Shown: one piece after another, positions 13,224-24,342 of the stretch
How the letters are laid out: each line of letters starts with the position of its first letter
How positions within the stretch are numbered: position 1 is the first letter of the stretch
Translations under genes and position numbers: made by a program
The notes under the pieces: model-generated
The model's database searches: none
Seen by the model: the letters and a program-made list of their open reading frames with translations, nothing else
What the model was told of the DNA's origin: nothing
Assembly: GCA_015657535.1 (NCBI GenBank)
Contig: JADHZB010002063.1
Coordinates: 26,115 to 90,114, forward strand
From: Nephromyces sp. MM_2019
Taxonomy: Eukaryota > Apicomplexa > Aconoidasida > Nephromycida
Length of the DNA stretch: 64,000 nt
Direction of reading: 5' to 3'

Positions 13224-14459
13224 CTACATGAGGCTTAAGCTCGGAAAGTCCAGTTCTTCAGCCACGCTGAACTGCATATCGAGGAAGGAGAGCTGAATGG
13301 CATTCTTGATAATCTTCTGTGCAAACGTGCTCCCCCACAGCTAAGCCTAGGCCATACGTGACTCTCCGCAGACAAGTGGGAGAGCATTAATGTGCTATGG
13401 CCGCGCAATCAAACACTTTACAGGAAGCTTCTAATCTTCAAAAAAGAAAGGATCTTAAGGTAAATATTTCAGCCGCGATATAGTCTTTAAGATAACTAGT
13501 TGATCGATGCTCTCTCCTAAAAAGCATGGGAAATTATAACGCGAAAAAAATGTAGACCACGAATTACGTGAGGATGGATATACCAAATAGTTTAAATAGG
13601 CCCTCATTCTAGCGGAAGTAGGTCTCTACCATGGTGCATATGGCAGAATTTTTTCAAACATGCAGCATAAGAGAAAAAATGGCATAATAAAGGTTCCTCA
13701 ACCTAAAAACTGCGGCGTTTTATGCCTGCTTTTCATTAGCAAGATGGTAAACTGTGTTTCCGAATAGCCGGCTATTCGCCTTCCGCAGATGATCACACCT
13801 TTATGAGCTATCGTGCACACTTGTGCATCAATGTTACCTATCGTCACTGAATATGTGTCTACCGTCGTATATTGTATGAAACGACTTTCGCAGGCATATT
13901 TCTGTAACTGGTAAGGTGCTTTACCTTTTATTCCTGTGATATATTGCTCTCAGCAGTATACAATGTGGTCATCTAGCAGATCTTGCACTGTGGAACGATG
14001 AAATGTTCCAATTATGCCTCCCTCATCAATCTACCCTCAGTAAACTACCGTTTTACTTCTTGGATCTCTTTCATTAAACCAAGAGTTTCCCTTTTGTATG
14101 ATCGTCCCTCTTCCCCGCCGGTACATGTGTATGCATCCCGGTTGCATGCCGTGTATAGCGTAAATTCTGTAGCATCTACCGCTTAAGGGATATCCTGGAT
14201 TGCTTATGCTGCCCTTTAGCTTTTAGTTCCATATATATATGAATAAGAGATGTTAAAGAGGGCCGTTGATATGTGTTGAGGTGCCTTTTTTTAACAAAAA
14301 TAGCCGGAATAGCAACATGGGAAAAAAATTTGAAGAGGGGTGGCATGGTAAGACTGGTGAATGGAAATCGGCGATCACAGCACACTGCGGTGTGCGACAT
14401 TCCGGTTCGAATAGCAGCAATACTTTCATGGCATCGGAAACATATATTTCGTGTTCCAT
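13224..14459 (-). CDS. Unknown small protein, multi-exon
   Basis: The 3' end is the better supported part: exon 14030-13962 (23 codons, IDEGGIIGTFHRSTVQDLL) is phase 0 at both ends, and the terminal exon 13340-13224 (39 codons, acceptor AGGCTTAG, stop TAG) is also phase 0. Its peptide contains STFAQKIIKNAIQLSF and a C-terminal EELDFPSLSLM. Upstream, 14166-14080 (29 codons, weak GTTTAA donor) and a first exon starting at ATG 14459 (MEHEIYVSDAMK then GTATTG) would chain in phase 0 but are tentative. The ATG frame is open for 68 codons if unspliced. No family recognised; plus-strand frames in 13983-14553 are probably shadows. Confidence 0.4.
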
Positions 14460-15180
14460 ACAAGCGGATTATTCAGAGTTTCACCCCGCATACTTGAGCT
14501 GGGAACCGTTTGTAGAGGTACATGTCTATATGTATGCGCGAGTCGCTCATTGAGGCATTGGTCATTGCTGCGCTAGTAATAAGGAGCTGAAAGAAATAAA
14601 ATTGTGCTACTTTTTTTACGATAGAGATTGTATGCTTTAACTTCACTGCTACATTTTGTAAACGAGGCGAATATATCCAGTGAAATGCATACTCGCTGCT
14701 TAGCTGGTTGACCCTCTTCTTCTTTTTATCGCTATTCCTTTTTCTTAGTTAAAGTACCATGAGGAAGAAAAAGATTTGTAGCCTTCATTAGGCCTCCGAA
14801 ACGGCTGTAGATAGCAATGATTCGTGAGCTACTTCGAACTCATCTGAGGTGTTGAAGCAGATGGATTGCTCCTTGTTGTTCAAGTAAATTTTGCGGGAAT
14901 TATCTCACCTGGCTGTTGCTCTATACTCGCATTTACACCTATTTACGCGTATTTACGTCAATATAATCTACGCATAACTGCACCATTTGGAAAAGGAGAA
15001 ATTTTCTTTCGGAGCTTTCATCTTTTTTAATTCTACGCGATTCCTCCACTTCGTAATCGCCGTGTGATACACGCTGCATGATACCATGAGCAACTGCTCA
15101 GTTGTTGTGGTTGCTATACAGTGAATATACCTGCTTAGTAAGTAAGGTTATATTGTGTAAGAAACATTTTCAATAGTATC

Positions 15181-15340
15181 TTAGACAGCTACTTCTCCTT
15201 CATCGCTTTCATCTTCGATATCGTCCAGTTTCACCTTTGAGACAACCCTAATTTCGTTATCAAATCTCCCTGGACCACATACCTTACTTCCAACTTCAAC
15301 AATGAATAAATTCCCCTTCTTCACCTTCAATGTGTCGGAC
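15181..15340 (-). other. Antisense open frame overlapping the carrier 5' end
   Basis: On the minus strand, after a possible acceptor (CGCTTGAAGCAG), 53 codons run to a TAA at 15181-15183. They end in a convincing acidic tail, KLDDIEDESDEGEVAV. The frame covers the putative 5' leader and first codons of the SLC25 gene. It could be the last exon of an overlapping minus-strand gene or a chance antisense frame. No upstream minus-strand exon was found. Confidence 0.3.
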
Positions 15341-18300
15341 CTGCTTCAAGCGGGATCAGAGGGACTAGCAGGAGCTACAGCAGCTGCTGTAACTTTTCCT
15401 CTTGACTGCTTGCTGACAAGGCAGAAGACTGCCTCAGTTGTTGCTAGAGACGATTTAGACCAGCGAAATAATATAGTTTCTTCCCTCTACTATCTATCAA
15501 GAAGCTTATCAACCCGTCAAGAAGAATTAGGTCTCACTCTTGCTGGGACTCTCTTTAAACTAAAGAGGGACCTCCAGAAGTGCAAGCGCTCCAAGCTGGT
15601 TCTGCTTCAGGCGCTGTTGCTGAAGGTGTTATCCGTCTATATTCGTTCGTTCCTCAACTCTTACGCGTAAGTTCGAAGGATGAGGGTGTTTGATGCTACT
15701 TCAGCTTAAGCCAAGTTCATTGGCTTACTTCTTTTGGAGAGTATCTATAATTTGCTTTAGAACTTAAAATATAATACCTATTTTATCAAAATTTAATTTT
15801 TCAAACTATTCGTTCCCTGTATGAAATTTTAAAGGAATGGGTTTCCAACTTTATAAAATCCTTAAAGGTATTGCTGGAAGGAGGCAAAAGAAAAAAACTG
15901 TAGAAAAATATACAAAGAGAAGTCAAATGGAAAAATTTGGCTTTTTTTTAATTTTTTTGCGGGATTGAAGTTTGCAAAGCCTGCACTCTTGCAAACATAG
16001 CGTAAACCCACAAGTTTATAGTAAGACCAAATAGTGAAATTACAGGAAAAGCAGCAAGTTTAAGCTCTAAATGTTCGGTAATAATGATAATCTATTATGT
16101 ATATTTGCTTCCTAAGTTTAGCCTGCAACAATATAACCAATTTACTGTTCGCTTAAGTCTGTATACTTGAAAGGAGGTATTATTCTAATAGTTTTTGAAA
16201 AATATTGCTTGGCTGGCATTATTGGCCCTCCTCTTTTTCCCTTGTCATTTTCCTATACAAATTTGCCTTGCTGTCCCTGCCGGTTTGATTTCTTTAATTT
16301 CTTTCTAATTCCTCCCCGCTTGATTTGTGTGTGCGATACCTCTACGTACTCACAATGTACGAGCGCTAGACAGGCTTTTAACTTCTTTATGGGATTAATA
16401 ACAAAGAAGCCGTTTGCTTATCTTTAGAAATTTTTATTCTCTGCGGACATTTCCCCATTCTGCGTGATTTTTTTTTTTTTTTTTCTGCATAAACCTGTGA
16501 GTTTTTATCGTATTTTTTGTTATGGAGGTAGTAGATGAGGTATTCTCATATGTGCGTTGATGCGAGATCATCTTCGTGTGTAACTGTATTTGGATATATC
16601 TTGGTATTTGTTGCCTTGCAACTGCAGCTACGAGAGACTCTTTCGAACTCGCTTCGAGAAAGGGATATCCCGTGAAATTCTGCGCCTTGTGTTAGCCGCT
16701 TACATCTTAACTTTGGTCAACCATCTCATTACTGGTTAGTCTCCCCTATTTTATATACAAGTTCTCATTATCCGGCTATTTGCCGAAAGCTGTGCGAAGA
16801 TTTTACATAATAATATCGTGGATAATATGTTTGAAACTGGCTTTGTATAGCACAAGGTGCAGGTTTATTTGAATGCCATCATAGAGGAAGGTTGACTGCA
16901 CGTGCTTGTTTGCTTATATCTCTATTGCTATATGAAGGATTTTTACTTTTCGAAATTCTGTGGGTGAGTGTGAGTCTATTTTAAAACTTTGAGAGTTTGG
17001 GGTTTAGCAGCTTCCGGATCTTCCAAGCACACCCAACCACCTTCAATTACCCCTAACCACTCCCAGACTTTCCCCAGCCATGCTTTGTAAATGGAATCGC
17101 TTTACTGACTAGTACCTTCTGAGAACCTCGATCAAGCCTGATGAAATTTGGATATTTTTAACCTTGAGTGTTAGTGGCTTGGAAGCTTGCACTTTCACTT
17201 ACTTCCAATATGTATAGACGATGTCTACCTCTACTGATTTGTCACTGATTTTAAGAGGGTGTGTATTTTTCTATGTTTTTACAGCCCTGATTTGTGTGTT
17301 TCCCCATTTTTTTTCAGCCTCCCTCCGTGTTTTTCTGTTTTTGCAGCCCCTATAGATACCATTGCAACGAATATTCAAGTTTTCCTACAGGACATTAGCA
17401 CGGTAGCTAGAAATATTAGAGGAAAACACGGTAATCAAATAAGTGCATATACTGGATTTTATGAGCTTTTTTCGTGTGTTTATGTATGCCTAATTTTACG
17501 TCAAATTTAGCTTCTATTCGTAAGATCGAGAGCGCATAATTAGTGTGTTTTTCTTTCTCTTAATACCACGAATTTCAGTAGTTAAAGCTACAAATTTGAG
17601 GTTCTACACACCAATTTCTTTTGCTAATTTTGCATCGGGTAAATCTTGTGTGTAGCCTATGCAGTTGTAGCTTTAAGCTTGGCCCCCTGCTCCAAGCTGC
17701 AGATAGGCTGTGTGTTGTTGATGATACAACCAGGGATAGAACAAGATTTATGATCTCTTTGTAATGTGATGAGCATAGATTCCTTTGAAATATCAGGAAT
17801 TTTCTCAAAAAAAACAAGTTTCTAGCTGTCAAGCTTTGGGTGTATATGCTTTTCTTAAAGTGTGTCCCTACCTTATATGTATTTATCGGTAGTATAGATG
17901 TATGGGGTTGTGTGTGTTTGCACAGGCTTCACCCCTTGTTTCGTGGGATATTTTTTTGTCATATGATGGTGCGTTTTGTTTTTCTGTGTTTTTCTTTGGA
18001 TTTTCTACCTATAGATAAAAATTTTCATACACCGTCACTATCTTCTTGTTTAACTAGTGCTTAACTATGCTAAACCCTGATGCACCTAGAGTTATACCAG
18101 AGAGAGACACACATACACACATGCACACATGTGTATATGTATCACCAAGGTTTTTGCTGATTAGTTATGGCAGCATGCAAACACACTAAGAAAGCAGGGA
18201 TAGTTTTCAGTGTGAGAATGAAAGCATCCTAGCAAGCGAGAGGTTGTGAGGGCGTTTTCTGCTTCTTCTTCAGTAGAAATCGGAGGGATATAATATAAAT

Positions 18301-21300
18301 TCCTCTAAGCTACTGCTTTCCTTGCTCTCAAACACACCCACATGCTTGAAGCACACATATGTTGAGACTATTGAAGGATTCACCTCCTCAGTTAGAAGTA
18401 CTCGTTGATCTGGCATGTTTTTTTACTTTGCTGCTGCGATTCTTCGTACAACACTCAGAAAAACATATCGTGAAGAAGCAGTAGCATCACTGTAGATACA
18501 CTGCACACACTTGTAGTCATATCCGCATTTTTTTTACCACAGCATTCACACACGCAGGAAAAGCTCTTGGAGCTTTGCCGAAAAGCAGATTTTTTGCTAG
18601 AGTAGTGAATATCACTTTATGACTGTTCATAATGTCTTGCAAGCTGTCAATGAGTTGATTGCACAGCAGATGAGCAAGTTCAGTGTGTGTGTGCACACAC
18701 TCGTTAATGAGGGTAAGCGCAGTGTGTATATATGCGCACTCGTTAATGGATACTTCAGAGCAAAACCAGCAGTTTTCCAATGCTTTTGATGATGGTGGTG
18801 CCCCCATCTGCTAAAAATCTCTAAATTCACTGATCTTTTAAACTCCTCCAGTGTGTGCTTGTGTGCACGTCTGAAAAAGTTTGCCCCTCAAACCATAGGA
18901 ACAAGTTTGTGCGTGTGCGCATATAGAGATCATGAGTGGTATCTTTATTCTAGGAAAGGAGAGAAGGAGATACTTCGAGCAGATTTCGAGGGTATCATAA
19001 AGATACTTCATATAGGCACAATTGTATATGATAATCTGTTATATTCTCTAGTTTATAATATATCCAATTTAGTGTGCATGCCTATGTGTGTGCGTCTTTA
19101 TTTACGCCCTTATCCTCTAAACGTTCTCCAACTTATATGATCTGCCCGTTTTTCGGCTTATGATTTATATAGGGTATGCAGGTTTCTTTGGAGGTCTTAG
19201 AGCATCGATGGTATTGTCCATTCATCCATTGATTGACTTCTTCCTCTATGATTCCTTTACAAGGTTAGCTGGCCGCATAAACCCCAAACTCTAAACAAGC
19301 CTAAACCCTAAAAACCCTTTTTCTACATAGTGTGTATGTTAAACTCTGATGCTACTGAATAAGGAAAGATAAGAGGTTTCTTCATGTTTGTATTGAATGG
19401 GGGAAAGGATGCTGGTTTTTTTCTAAATCTATCCTCTTTTAGAGCTGTGTGTGTAGGATGAGGGAGGTTGAGGAAGGGGGGGATTTTAAGAGGCAAGAAA
19501 TGATGTGCTTCAATTAGTTTTTATCCGTGAAGATTCAGCCAATTTAGGTAATTGCTTCTTTTTGGCAGATTATAAGTTTTTATGGTGTGTTTTTTGTTAG
19601 AAGCTTAGGATTTGTGCTGATTTTCGTGTGTCCGTTGGCCAGCGGGTTAGGATGTCTGCTGTGTTGTATATGTGTTTGATGTATTAACCAGTAGCCTAGG
19701 GTGTGCTCTGATTTTCGTATAGTTATTTGCTAGAAGCTTAAGAGACCTAATTTTTTTCTAGTTTTCGCATGCTTTTTTGCACTCTTAAGCTTAGAATTTC
19801 CTCGTTTTTATATCCTTGCTTTTTATTTAAAACATGAGTACTCTTTTATAAGAATACCATCGATGCTAGAAACAACTTCTTCACAATGTTTTTTCAAAGA
19901 AATTTTTGTTTTAAAGGAGCAAGCTTCTTTCTTGTTTGGAGAAGAATATTTTTTGAGTGAATATTCGGCATTTTCTATGCTTTTTTTCGCTTTGAATATG
20001 TTTTTTGAAGAGAAATTGCTTTTTTACGATATTCATGTGTTTCAGGGCTTTCATGGAAATAGATTTGCGCGATAAGAAAGCCTCGCTGATGGCCTTGAGG
20101 AGGCATGCGGTAAGTTTCTTCAAAACCTTGCCTCTCTGCCACTTAATTAAAGCAGACATTTGGAACAAAACCAGGAAAAGATGAAAGTTTTTGATGCTTT
20201 TTGCGAGATTTAGCTATTTTTGCCGCTATGGCTCTTAGGAGTATATGTAATGAATGCTATAATAACGGTATACGCTGGCGAAAGCGTACAGATTTGCAGC
20301 TTCTAAAACTTCTTCATTGTAGGTGGCTCATAGCTGTTTACTAAGTGAGGGTTTTTATCTTTTTTTAAATTCACAACGAGAAAGGAGCAGCGAAGAGGAA
20401 GTGTGAAGATCAGCTGTAATAGCTTTATCAGAGAAGAATGTGTGTTAAAAGCAAAGATTTAGGCCAATTTTCTCCCTCTTAATGCGATGGAAAGTTATGC
20501 GGCATCACTGAGTGTGTGTAGACCCGCTTTAGCATCTTAAACTCTTCCTTGGGTATGTCTATCTGTAGCAGCGTATGAATAGGAGCACTTTGCCATCTTC
20601 ACCTAGACTGCTTCTCCGTTAGAAATCTGATGATGCTGGCAATGAAACGTTGAATTTGCATCACACACACACACTCCAAGCCTTCGAAGGACGCATAAAA
20701 TATTTTTTTTCTGGAAAACCAATTTTTTCTTGATTATATCCGTCTAGGATCGCTGGCAAAAAACATCGTCTACTTATCCCTGGGTCTGGCTTGTTATGAA
20801 GCTTGTATCAACGTTGCTTATGTATCCTTTCATACTTTCCAAGGTATTTCGATTATGTGTGTGCGCTTTTATTTTTTTTATTTCATGAAGATCACGTAGT
20901 TTTGCAGAGAATTTTGTGGTTTTTTGAATTTATTTTTGTGCCTCTAGTTTGAAGAGTTTGGAATTTTTTTTTTTTTGAAATTTTCTCTTTGAATTTGTTT
21001 TTGTAGCCTCTGATATTTGATAAAATATTTTTCATCACTTATTTGTGATTATGATTGTTTGATCATCATTTTCGGATGATTTGTATCATCTTTTCACATC
21101 ATTTTTTGGTGAGTCTCACCTTCTTCATGTTACATAATTTATTGAAGAAACAGGTAGAGGTACTTGCTGTGTCTGAATATCTTGTATATACGCTTGTTTC
21201 ATCAGAAGTTGTGCCCATACTTGAACTGAAGCATTTATGTATGTGCGTAAGTGTGTGGCTTTTTTATTAGGTATTTTCTTGGCAGTAGGCCTCTTTTTTT

Positions 21301-24300
21301 ACAGTGGAGGTAGTTTTATCGACTATTTTCGCAATCTCTGATGAGTGGATGTGACGGTATCTTCATGGATGCTACACTCAGAAACACGCACACATACATG
21401 CATGCAAATCAGACACATATAGTTGCTCGTTAAGCAATAGTTTTCGGGTACCTCTATATGGAATTTCATTGATTATTATTAGCTTCTAACCTTCTTTTAC
21501 CGGCAGGCCATTCTCCAGGTTCAATACGGATACAAGCTGTTTAAGTGAGTTTTTTCCTGCCGCCGTATGATACGGCACGCACAATGAAATTGAAATTTGT
21601 GTGTATGTGTGGGTGTGATTCTGTGTGTTTCCATGTGTATGTAATTCTCTGTGTTTCTGCGTGTTTTCCTGTGTGTGCTTCTGTGTGTGTGTGGGTGTGA
21701 NNNNNNNNNNNNNNNNNNNNNNNNNNNNNNNNNNNNNNNNNNNNNNNNNNNNNNNNNNNNNNNNNNNNNNNNNNNNNNNNNNNNNNNNNNNNNNNNNNNN
21801 NNNNNNNNNNNNNNNNNNNNNNNNNNNTTTTTTTTTGCCTTAGAATAAGATTAGCAGCCTCACACACATACCTAAAAATGGTTTCCTTGAAGAGTAGGCA
21901 ATGAGCTTAACGCAATCTGTTGTTTACTGTGCTTCTAGCAGCTTTATTGCTCTTTGAAGATGCTCTTAAAACTTGCCATTTTGTTTCTCTTCAAGTTCAT
22001 CATTATTTCCATTAATCTTCGTTTTCTTCCTCTTCTTCTCATTATATTCCGCCAGAGGCCATCCTCGAAGACCTTACGATAGGCAACAATTAGCTGGAAT
22101 TACGGAGCAATTTTCAGAAGCCCCTGGAGAACCCTTATTCAAAGGAATTCGGGCTGATAGCAGCTTTGATTCGGTATGTCTGCTTGTTGTTTTGAATCAT
22201 GTGTACCTGCAGTTTTTACCCTATTTTTTCCCTATTTCATCTGTTTCCCGCGAAAAAAATGATATTTTTTATGCATTAATTTGAAATTTTAAAGAAAATA
22301 ACTAAAGTTAATACTAACCCTCAGTTTCAGCGGTTAAGAATACGCCATCTCTGGGAAGTCAGTGTACATACACTCGCAAGATTGATATTTCTCATCTATT
22401 TTTCGCCTTTTTTCAGGTCATGTTAAAGGTTGCTTCGTTCTGCCTCTCAGATACTACCGATGTAGGTGTGGGGGTGCTTGAGTGTGTGAATTTTTATTTG
22501 GATATGTGTGTGCATACATATGAAGACATGTGCTTTAGTAGTGTTGGGTGTATGTACGCTTGCGTGGATGTGCCAATGTATGTGTACATGCTGGAATACA
22601 AGTCTGGATGCATATTCGTGAGTTTATATACATATTGAGTAAAGGCATGAGTATATACCTCCTGTGTGCAAAAACTTGCGTCTGTTTACGCTCATGTGTG
22701 TGCATGTGTGTGTGTGCGTATCAAAGCTGCATGTCATATTGTAGATGTACTTTGCAGTAAGGTATCGGTATTATTTTCGGATGATGATAGACTAAGGGAG
22801 TCTTTTGAGTACATAGCCTTGCCGCATTTTTTCACTGGGAGCACTGTTTTATTTGTTCTACCGCAAGTACCAGAGAATGGATGTTTGAGTGTGTGTGGGT
22901 GTGTATATTTGTGTGTGTCTGTGTGTGTACTTCACCTTTGATAGAATGTACTCAGGAATAGCTCACCAGAGTGTCACACTTTAACCACTGATGCTCTCAG
23001 TCTGCAAGGGGGAAAAGCAAGGGCTTCATCAGAGCGTGTTTGCTCGCAATCGTGCTCAGAAACGTCTTCTCGCATCACCTATGAGTGTACGTACACTGAA
23101 ACACTTTTTCTCCTCCCAAATTTTGTCATCAAAAAATGTGATTTTAGGACCTTTGCAGCCTTTTCTGTAGATAGAATATAATTTGAGTTTTCTCATCTTT
23201 TGTGCGATATCTCCGAAATCATCTTCTGCTTCATCACTCCCCTCCCTGTAGGATGTTTTCGTAGTATACATCCACCTACCTTTCTTTCGCAAAAGATCAC
23301 CAAAAGAGGGTTTTTTCATCATTTCTGCTATGCTGATAAGCAAATAACCTTTAGCTCATTGTGTGTGTTGTTTCTTCACCGTGGAATAGCTCGAGTTTTT
23401 CCTTGTTTCTTGGAGTTCTTACCAGCTCCTCTGTGTGTATGATGATATACATGCACTCCCATTTCTTCCTTCAGCTACATGTTCCTTCGATTATCGACAC
23501 TTTCACGGCTCTGAAGGCATTCTCTAATCGGGAGACAATGTCTCACTCTTCCTTCGCTTCTCTTGAGGTAAGTGTGTGTATATGTAAACTTGGTCCCTAT
23601 GCATACTGCTGCTCAATAAGCTCTGATGCTTAGTTTTAGCCTATTGAGTGAAGTAAAAGGATCGTATGGAGAGCGTTTCGAAGTTTTAGGTGCTTATCTG
23701 CAGGCACAAAGAAGCACGCAGATGAGCACACACGCGGATGCATCCACACGCAGACGCACACGCAGACGCACACGCAGACGCACACGCAGACGCACACGCA
23801 GACGCACACGCAGACGCACACGCAGACGCACACGCAGACGCACATACACCCATGCACCCACAGGCAGCACACACACGCACACACACTCATGCACCCACAG
23901 GCAGCACCCAAACGCAGCACGTATACACACACAGCCGTGCACAAATCCGCATACTTGCACACGTCTTCACTCGCACAAATCTTCAAACCCGCAAAACACA
24001 CACACAGACCAACTTTCCACGAAACAGCTAGTATCTCACAAAAAGCTCTTTGGTTATTTGCATCCCAATCTTCCTCTGCAATGGCAGCACCATCTCAACA
24101 CTACTTTTTCCGATTCCAAACACACACAATTCTGCTTCTCCAGAACACAGTAGTATGCATCCCCATCTTCAATCATTCAGAACGATCTATCCACTGAGGA
24201 ACGAAGCCTCATGGGCATCTTCGCTTCAGGGTATCTGAGATACGGTACTGGAGGGCTTTATAGAGGTCTCAGGCTGCAGATAATGAAAGTTCTAATTGGT

Positions 24301-24342
24301 GGGATTGCTTTTCAGATGATTAAGAAACGCATAAAGTTCTAA
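15302..24342 (+). CDS. SLC25 mitochondrial/peroxisomal carrier family protein (11 exons)
   Basis: Exons: 15302-15666, 16628-16734, 17347-17430, 19173-19263, 20046-20109, 20748-20843, 21507-21544, 22056-22173, 22417-22461, 23475-23567, 24181-24342. All have GT-AG borders and every junction keeps phase, giving 420 residues, longer than the usual 300-350. Carrier repeat 1 has TFPLDCLLTRQ (residues 32-41), repeat 2 APIDTIATNIQ (158-168), and repeat 3 a weakened LMYPFILSKAILQ (around 264) where the acidic residue is lost. GYAGFFGGLRASMVLSIHP and the C-terminal GGLYRGLRLQIMKVLIG are family landmarks. The SIHPLIDFFLYD and YPFILSKAILQ pattern resembles the peroxisomal adenine nucleotide carriers (SLC25A17/PNC). 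It should be a six-helix organelle membrane transporter; the substrate is inference. The start is the only upstream ATG in frame. Intron 7 holds an assembly gap. Confidence 0.9.
19277..19320 (+). repeat. Interstitial telomere-like tract (CCCTAAA-type)
   Basis: Just after the donor of exon 4 in the carrier gene, the sequence has four degenerate CCC(T)AAA units, including CCTAAACCCTAAAAACCC. CCCTAAA is the telomere unit of many apicomplexans. Here it is short, imperfect and intronic. Confidence 0.5.
21701..21827. other. Assembly gap (127 N)
   Basis: A run of N between a TG-rich microsatellite and a poly-T. It lies inside intron 7 of the carrier gene (21545-22055) and does not affect the coding exons. 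The flanks suggest a collapsed low-complexity repeat. Confidence 0.95.
23084..23097. promoter_or_regulatory. Palindromic motif copy, 14 bp perfect
   Basis: AGTGTACGTACACT is its own reverse complement. It lies in intron 9 of the carrier gene. It is one of the copies of the recurring TGTAC(G/A)TACA motif described in the findings. Its role is unknown. Confidence 0.45.
23749..23844 (+). repeat. 12-bp minisatellite, 8 perfect copies
   Basis: Unit CGCAGACGCACA repeated eight times without change, followed by CA-rich sequence to about 24020. It sits in intron 10 of the carrier gene (23568-24180). All frames stay open through it because 12 is a multiple of 3, producing artefact frames of Thr-Arg-Arg-Arg or Ala-His-Ala-Asp type. 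Confidence 0.9.

Noticed and set aside
15556..15666. Alternative frame in carrier exon 1 that reads AGSASGAVAEGVIRLYS, like a carrier motif
   Set aside because: It needs a very short intron and ends in the wrong phase for exon 2, while the main frame is continuous and phase-matched.
23626..24153. 175-codon plus-strand frame rich in Thr-Arg repeats, and matching minus-strand frames
   Set aside because: They are created by the 12-bp minisatellite and CA-rich DNA inside intron 10 of the carrier gene; phase-matched exons flank the region.
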